Below are positions 28,535 through 32,500 of a DNA stretch of 32,500 bases, piece by piece; the stretch's first letter is position 1, and each line of letters begins with the position of its first letter. The notes beneath the pieces were generated by a model, which did not search any database, was not told where the DNA came from, and worked only from the letters and a program-made list of their open reading frames with translations. Position numbers and translations under genes: made by a program. The DNA lies in assembly GCA_012295275.1 (NCBI GenBank), contig CM022675.1, positions 14,481,963 through 14,514,462 of the forward strand, written 5' to 3'. Origin of the DNA: Chrysomallon squamiferum (lineage: Eukaryota > Mollusca > Gastropoda > Neomphalida > Peltospiridae).

Positions 28535-28721
28535 TTATAAATATATATATATATATATACACACACACATACATTACTGCTGTTAGTATTGTGGTTAGAT
28601 ATAACATTAATTTATTTACGTCATTGCTCTTTTCTATTTATAGCATCTCGTTTTGGAGAGGAATTTAGCTGCACTGTACCCATCGACAACCAAAGTTCCA
28701 CCTCACACCTTACACAGCTAA
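27363..28721 (+). CDS. Small secreted protein, unrecognised family
   Basis: Three exons, 27363-27600, 28165-28211 and 28644-28721, join in phase to 363 nt (120 aa). The donors are GTAAGT and GTATTT; the acceptors are TTTCAG and TTATAG. The start has A at -3 and opens a clear signal peptide (MFFYVWLLLLVGSVLGG, cleavage expected near residues 17-18). The mature part is mostly predicted helix (about residues 42-95), with Cys near 20 and 59 (VCQL), and ends PPHTLHS. I do not recognise the family. The helix pattern around VC loosely recalls FAM180-type proteins, which is only a hypothesis. A second possible 3' exon at 29889-30059 also fits the phase after exon 2 and would bring the cysteines to four. 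Expression and length are therefore uncertain. Confidence 0.65.
27591..27866. repeat. Imperfect tandem duplication spanning the exon 1 splice donor
   Basis: The exon-intron junction CTTCTCGACA|GTAAGTC (27591-27608) recurs as CTTCTCGATAGTAAGTCC (27708-27725) and CTTCTCGATAGTGATA (27849 on). Between these, other parts recur as well: TATATCATTTTATA(C/G)TCAACA, CAGTAGAGAAG and GTATATCACT. Unit lengths are about 117 and 141 bp, so the duplication included the end of the coding exon. Confidence 0.75.
27869..27946. repeat. (CT)n microsatellite in intron 1 of the secreted-protein gene
   Basis: A pure CT run of about 78 bp directly after the tandem duplication. Confidence 0.95.
28310..28388. repeat. 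(AC)n microsatellite, intron 2 of the secreted-protein gene
   Basis: ACGC repeats followed by a long AC run with a few TA and TG interruptions. Confidence 0.9.
28496..28558. repeat. (TA)n microsatellite, intron 2 of the secreted-protein gene
   Basis: Two TA dinucleotide runs separated by TTTATATTTATAA, about 85 bp before exon 3. Confidence 0.9.
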
Positions 28722-28749
28722 ATTATGTCATACTGTGTACACTTGTGAA

Positions 28750-28754
28750 TTCTT

Positions 28755-28785
<31 letters not shown>

Positions 28786-28788
28786 TTA

Positions 28789-28843
<55 letters not shown>
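28750..28843. repeat. (TTC)n and (TTA)n compound microsatellite
   Basis: About 12 TTC units run directly into about 19 TTA units, just after the stop codon of exon 3, so probably within the 3' UTR. Confidence 0.95.
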
Positions 28844-28844
<1 letters not shown>

Positions 28845-28968
28845 CCTTTTACTTCTTTATTTTCTCAGTTTTATTTCTTTATAACTATTTTCTATGTTAA
28901 TTATTATTTTTCTTCTGTTTTAAATTATAATGTTGTTTACTTTTTTTTTTTTTCTTTTTTTTTTCTTC

Positions 28969-28974
28969 AATAAA
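28969..28974 (+). terminator. Candidate poly(A) signal after secreted-protein exon 3
   Basis: AATAAA about 250 nt after the TAA stop, preceded by a T-rich tract and followed within 20 nt by GGTGAATC. The placement suits use of exon 3 as a terminal exon. Confidence 0.35.
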
Positions 28975-29888
28975 ACAATATTTTCAAGGTGAATCAAGGC
29001 ATTTTGTTAATTTTTAGAGTAATTAAACTTAATGTATTTTTTGTTCCAGGTAAATATATTTTGTATGGGATCCTTGTTATGATTTTTTTGTTTTTGCTAA
29101 AATTAATATTTAACAAGTTTTATTTTATTTTATTTTATTTTATTATATTTCTTTTTTATTTATTTATTTGTATTTTATTTTATTTTTTATTTTCTGGTTT
29201 GTTATATTTTGAATATTAAAAAGTCTGGTTTTGGATTAGACATAACGCATTATGTTGTATACAGTGTTAGCAAGCTATTTGCTCGTAACATCAAACGTAG
29301 GTTACTGAATTAATGTAGTTCAGTACAAATCTACGACTGTTTGCGTCAGTTAAACACACAGGCCTGATCATATCACGTGATGATAAACTATACTGGCTAA
29401 TCACATGCTCGAGTATTACAGACAAGTTTCAGTTCTGTTTGATAATCCACTCAGTTACCAGAAACTCTTGTAAGACGTTTTACCATCTCCCGACCAATAT
29501 GTATCTTAATTTTTAGTTTATGTATTTAATTTCTATCATCAGTACCTACATTATATACATTCCATAAGTATTTCACTAAGTTAATTTTGTGTAAGTTTTC
29601 AAGACAATTCACTAGCGATACGATTTACAGATCACATGACAAGATTTAAAATTATTTTAAGATACAAATTTTATACTAAAAAAGACACAGATAAAAAAAA
29701 AATATAGACGAACGGACTAATGTACACAGAACTCAGCACATATGCTAAAAATGAAGACAAAAGTAAAGATCAACGTTAATTACTACAACAACCTCCACGA
29801 CTGGATGTACTACTATTTAAAACTAATGCGTGAAAAATAAATAAACAAAACTAAAACAACAGTTGATTGTTAAGAGAGATATATTTAG

Positions 29889-30059
29889 CTGATGGCTTGT
29901 TTGAAGGAACTACGCAGGTGTCAAAATGATCACGCGCTGGAAAGTTTGTTGACATCACGACATCTCATTCCCACGTACACTGGAAACAGTGAATATCCAG
30001 AAATGACGAACTCAGTGGTAGACTTAATCAAAGTCAGTTTAAACAATTATTTGGAATAA
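29889..30059 (+). CDS. Possible alternative 3' coding exon (about 57 codons)
   Basis: An open frame starts right after a TTTAG acceptor and ends with TAA at 30057-30059. It opens CTG ATG GCT and encodes LMACLKELRRC and onward, ending NNYLE. Spliced in phase after exon 2 of the upstream secreted-protein gene (…GYLQQ), it would extend the amphipathic helix and add two cysteines, making four. Codon content looks protein-like, unlike the surrounding AT-rich DNA. AATAAA overlaps the stop, with further copies downstream, then a poly(A) run at about 30109-30134. That could mean a true 3' end or the relic of a retroposed transcript. The acceptor's pyrimidine tract is poor. Confidence 0.4.
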   Translation: MMACLKELRRCQNDHALESLLTSRHLIPTYTGNSEYPEMTNSVVDLIKVSLNNYLE

Positions 30060-30499
30060 ATAAAGAAAGAAAGAAATAAACAAAGAAATAAATACAAATA
30101 AAAACACAAAAAAAAAAAAAAAAAAAAAAAAAAACAATCAAGGAAAACAAGTTTTTATTATTATTATTATCATCACACAGTTGAATTGCTACTTCCACTA
30201 CTATTTATTACAGTACTATTAGTGCCACAATTACTAGAACTACTTTCATTATTGCTACGAATTAGGAGGCAGTTTCAAATTTGTACAAAACAGTGGGGAA
30301 ATTTGGATAGTGTAAGTAAAAATGTTTCCGGTGTCTTTATCTGACTAGAGTTTCAGGCAAAACAAATCTTTCTGTCTTCCCCCTTAATTAAAGAGTCCCC
30401 ATACGCCCAGGGCTACTTCTGCGATTATTAATATTATACTGTTACTAATATATAACTATTATTACTACCGTAATTACAGCATTAGCTACAACAACAACA

Positions 30500-30553
<54 letters not shown>

Positions 30554-30878
30554 AAAAATCTTAGGAAATGTAGAAAGTCTAGGAACATGAAGTCAGGAAT
30601 AGTCATCCTTGTGACAAGAAGAAGAAAAATGTTGTCACTCGTCGGCAGTGACAGTCATACACGGTGCGACTAAACCCGTATATATGCCGCAAACAACCGA
30701 ACAGAATATTGGGTTTAAAAAAAGCACACAAGCTAGAATATCACTGTACTGTGTCTACTTCGTTTTGAACCAGTGTGATCTAGCTGTAAAGGTATTTAAA
30801 ATGTTTATTTATTTCATTATTTTTATTCTTTCTGTTATTATTATTTATATTATTATTATTGTTATTATTAGTATTATG

Positions 30879-30922
<44 letters not shown>

Positions 30923-30960
30923 CTTTAAAGAAAATACATTTATAGTTTGTTATCCTTGGC

Positions 30961-31046
<86 letters not shown>

Positions 31047-31079
31047 CATTATATCTATTTTCATATTAATTAACACAGG
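30060..31079. other. Region upstream of the EF-hand gene
   Basis: Contains poly(A) at about 30109-30134, (TTA)n at about 30500-30552 and 30834-30922, and (CT)n at 30963-31042. A possible 5' untranslated exon ends at 30791 with the donor AAAG|GTATTT. Its intron would end at the CACAG acceptor at 31078, one base before the start codon. A TATATA word lies near 30680. The promoter is not otherwise identifiable. Confidence 0.4.
30834..31042. repeat. (TTA)n and (CT)n microsatellites before the EF-hand start
   Basis: An ATT/TTA-rich array (30834-30922) and, after a 40-bp spacer, a pure CT run of about 80 bp (30963-31042). The CT run ends 37 bp before the start codon and would act as, or crowd, the polypyrimidine tract of a 5' UTR intron. 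Confidence 0.9.
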
Positions 31080-32184
31080 ATGAAGCTGTGTAAAGTCATC
31101 ACGATATTGTTCCTGGTTACCATAACAACCCCCCCTGGCGATGCCTGGTTACAGTCTGTGTGGAAAGGAATACAGCGAGACGCCAAAAATCTCGGCCTCC
31201 GACTCTTTGACGAGACAAAACAGTTTGGCACTAGAGTCGTACAAACTGTCTTGACTCAGTCGCAGCAGACTGTTTGCCAGGTCGCCTGTCCCAAGGTATG
31301 CCAGGACCACATAGGAAAATGGCTTTGCCCTTTTGTGTGTAATCCTGTTTGTCCTAAAACACCTAAAACTGGACTAGGAGCACTCGGCGATACGATAGCA
31401 AGAGTGAAAAGATCTCTAGTTCAGGTTAGTGATGTAGTTTTTAGAATATCTGTATGTGCGCGTGCGTGCGTGTGTGTGTGTATATGTGTGTTTGTGTGTG
31501 CGTGTTTGTGTGAGTTGAAGCAAATTTAAATTCAAAACAAATTTGTAAATTAAAAAGATATTTTAAGAGTAATTATTTTGTTTACTATGTTAAACAGTTT
31601 TTTCAATTTAGATTCTAATGTTTATTTCTTTTTTCTGTTTTTTTTTATTTTTTCATTCGTTTGTTACTTATTACTTATTATTACTACTGCTACTACTACT
31701 ACTACTACTACTACTGCTGCTATCACTACTACTACTACTATTACTACTATTATTATTGTATTATTATTATTAGTATTATTATTGTATCATCATCATCATT
31801 ATTACAGGGTCAACATTATCAAGGTCATCTAATGCCGCTTCCAAACAAATTTTCTGCTTTTGATCTTAATGATGATGGTGTTGTCAGTCTTAACGAAATG
31901 GCTGCTGCAGGAGGAAGTGACGTCACAGATCCTGGTTTCCAGAAAGCATTTTCATTGTCTGATGTGGATGGTAATAAACTATTTATAATACTAGCAAACA
32001 TGCATTTTCGTTTTGAAAAATCTGTTTTTTTTCTCTCTCTCACTTTCACTCTCTCCATTCTCCATTCATCCATTTCTTTCACGTTTTAAGTTTGTTTTAT
32101 TTCTTTCAGGAAATGGCGTTTTGAGTCCAAAAGAATTGTATGAGGGTCCGTTTGTCTTTGAAAAGGACCTGGGTGAAACTGACT
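31080..32184 (+). CDS. Secreted cysteine-rich EF-hand calcium-binding protein (3' end outside window)
   Basis: Three exons are visible: 31080-31424, 31808-31970 and 32110-32184, with GT-AG introns in phase. The last ends on the donor T|GTAAGT, so the gene continues past the window. Residues 1-22 form a signal peptide ending PPGDA. A mature N-terminal helical part (23-63) is followed by six cysteines in a C-x3-C-x3-C-x8-C-x3-C-x3-C pattern (66-91). An AKVKR-like basic stretch (RVKRS, about 109-113) is a possible furin-type site. Two canonical EF-hand loops follow, DLNDDGVVSLNE (134-145) and DVDGNGVLSPKE (167-178), each with Asp at 1, Glu at 12 and Gly at 6. The second is split by an intron at its Gly 4 codon. 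It is likely an extracellular calcium-binding protein; the family is not recognised. Confidence 0.82.
31678..31800. repeat. (TAC)n and (TTA)n microsatellite in EF-hand gene intron 1
   Basis: TAC/TGC and TTA/TCA trinucleotide runs end a few bases before the exon 2 acceptor at 31807. The Tyr- and Thr-rich frames through it are not coding. Confidence 0.9.
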
Positions 32185-32500
32185 GTAAGTTACATAATAC
32201 TGATTATTCTTAATACTTATGTACTATAGAAGTAATACGTTATTTACTGCAATAATTTAATAGTAATTTAATTCTGTTTGTATCCTTATCTTCACGGTAA
32301 AATTAACTGAGCACTGAAACAATGACAGAGGAAATAACTGTTGAAAGCAAATGTGAAGACTAGAAATCATGCGCTATCTCTGATTATTGCTTAATTTAAT
32401 TTAATATGCATTATTTAAAATTGCTATTTATAATATAATTGTTATAAAGTAACAAATAGTCTATTCCAAATTAGAAATATGTATATGCAAAGATTCATGC
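32185..32500 (+). other. Intron 3 of the EF-hand gene, to the window edge
   Basis: AT-rich sequence after the GTAAGT donor. I see no further exon before the window ends. Confidence 0.6.

Larger units (their letters stand above)
28722..29888. other. Downstream region of the secreted-protein gene
   Basis: Holds (TTC)n at 28750-28784 and (TTA)n at 28785-28843, a candidate poly(A) signal at 28969-28974 and (TTTTA)n near 29120-29145. If the exon at 29889 is used, this stretch is an intron instead of 3' flank. Confidence 0.5.

Noticed and set aside
28589-28900. 103-codon frame running through exon 3 in another frame
   Set aside because: It ends in Ser and Ile homopolymers from TTC and TTA microsatellites; the spliced frame of exon 3 is better supported.
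30648-31073. 141-codon frame upstream of the EF-hand gene
   Set aside because: Most of it is ATT and CT microsatellite; only its first part may be an untranslated exon.

Overview
This is a eukaryotic nuclear window, AT-rich, with short exons split by GT-AG introns, no operons, and many microsatellites and small transposon relics. The protein families and a degenerate tRNA-headed SINE that resembles elements I recall from snail and bivalve genomes suggest an invertebrate, most likely a mollusc. The species cannot be fixed from the sequence alone.

Layout. 1-7303: no convincing coding exon; microsatellites, degenerate tandem repeats and a cluster of ACGTGA motifs. 7474-9202 (minus): the large 5' coding exon of an MFSD6-like major facilitator gene; its remaining 3' exons are not visible in the window. 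9203-13797: intergenic, with AAT/ATT palindromes and a 1.35 kb terminal-inverted-repeat DNA element at 11394-12743. 13798-19464 (minus): a complete nine-exon RNF113A gene (CCCH zinc finger plus RING spliceosomal protein), 360 aa. 19614-25118 (plus): a complete nine-exon CRPPA/ISPD gene (CDP-ribitol synthase), 388 aa. The RNF113A and CRPPA start codons are only 149 bp apart, head to head. 25119-27362: intergenic. 27363-28721 (plus): a small secreted-protein gene of unrecognised family, with a second possible 3' exon at 29889-30059. 31080-32184 (plus, continuing past the right edge): a secreted six-cysteine, EF-hand protein gene.

All exon joins given for RNF113A, CRPPA and the two secreted-protein genes keep the reading frame when summed (1083, 1167, 363 and 345+163+75 nt). 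The left and central genes are housekeeping: splicing and ubiquitin (RNF113A), dystroglycan glycan precursor supply (CRPPA) and membrane transport (MFSD6). The right-hand pair encode small secreted proteins and hold the least-described biology here.

The points most worth following are the orphan secreted protein with alternative 3' exons, the tandem duplication that copies its exon 1 splice donor, the six-cysteine EF-hand secreted protein, the near-identical 94 bp repeats that bracket CRPPA exon 2, and the compact bidirectional promoter.
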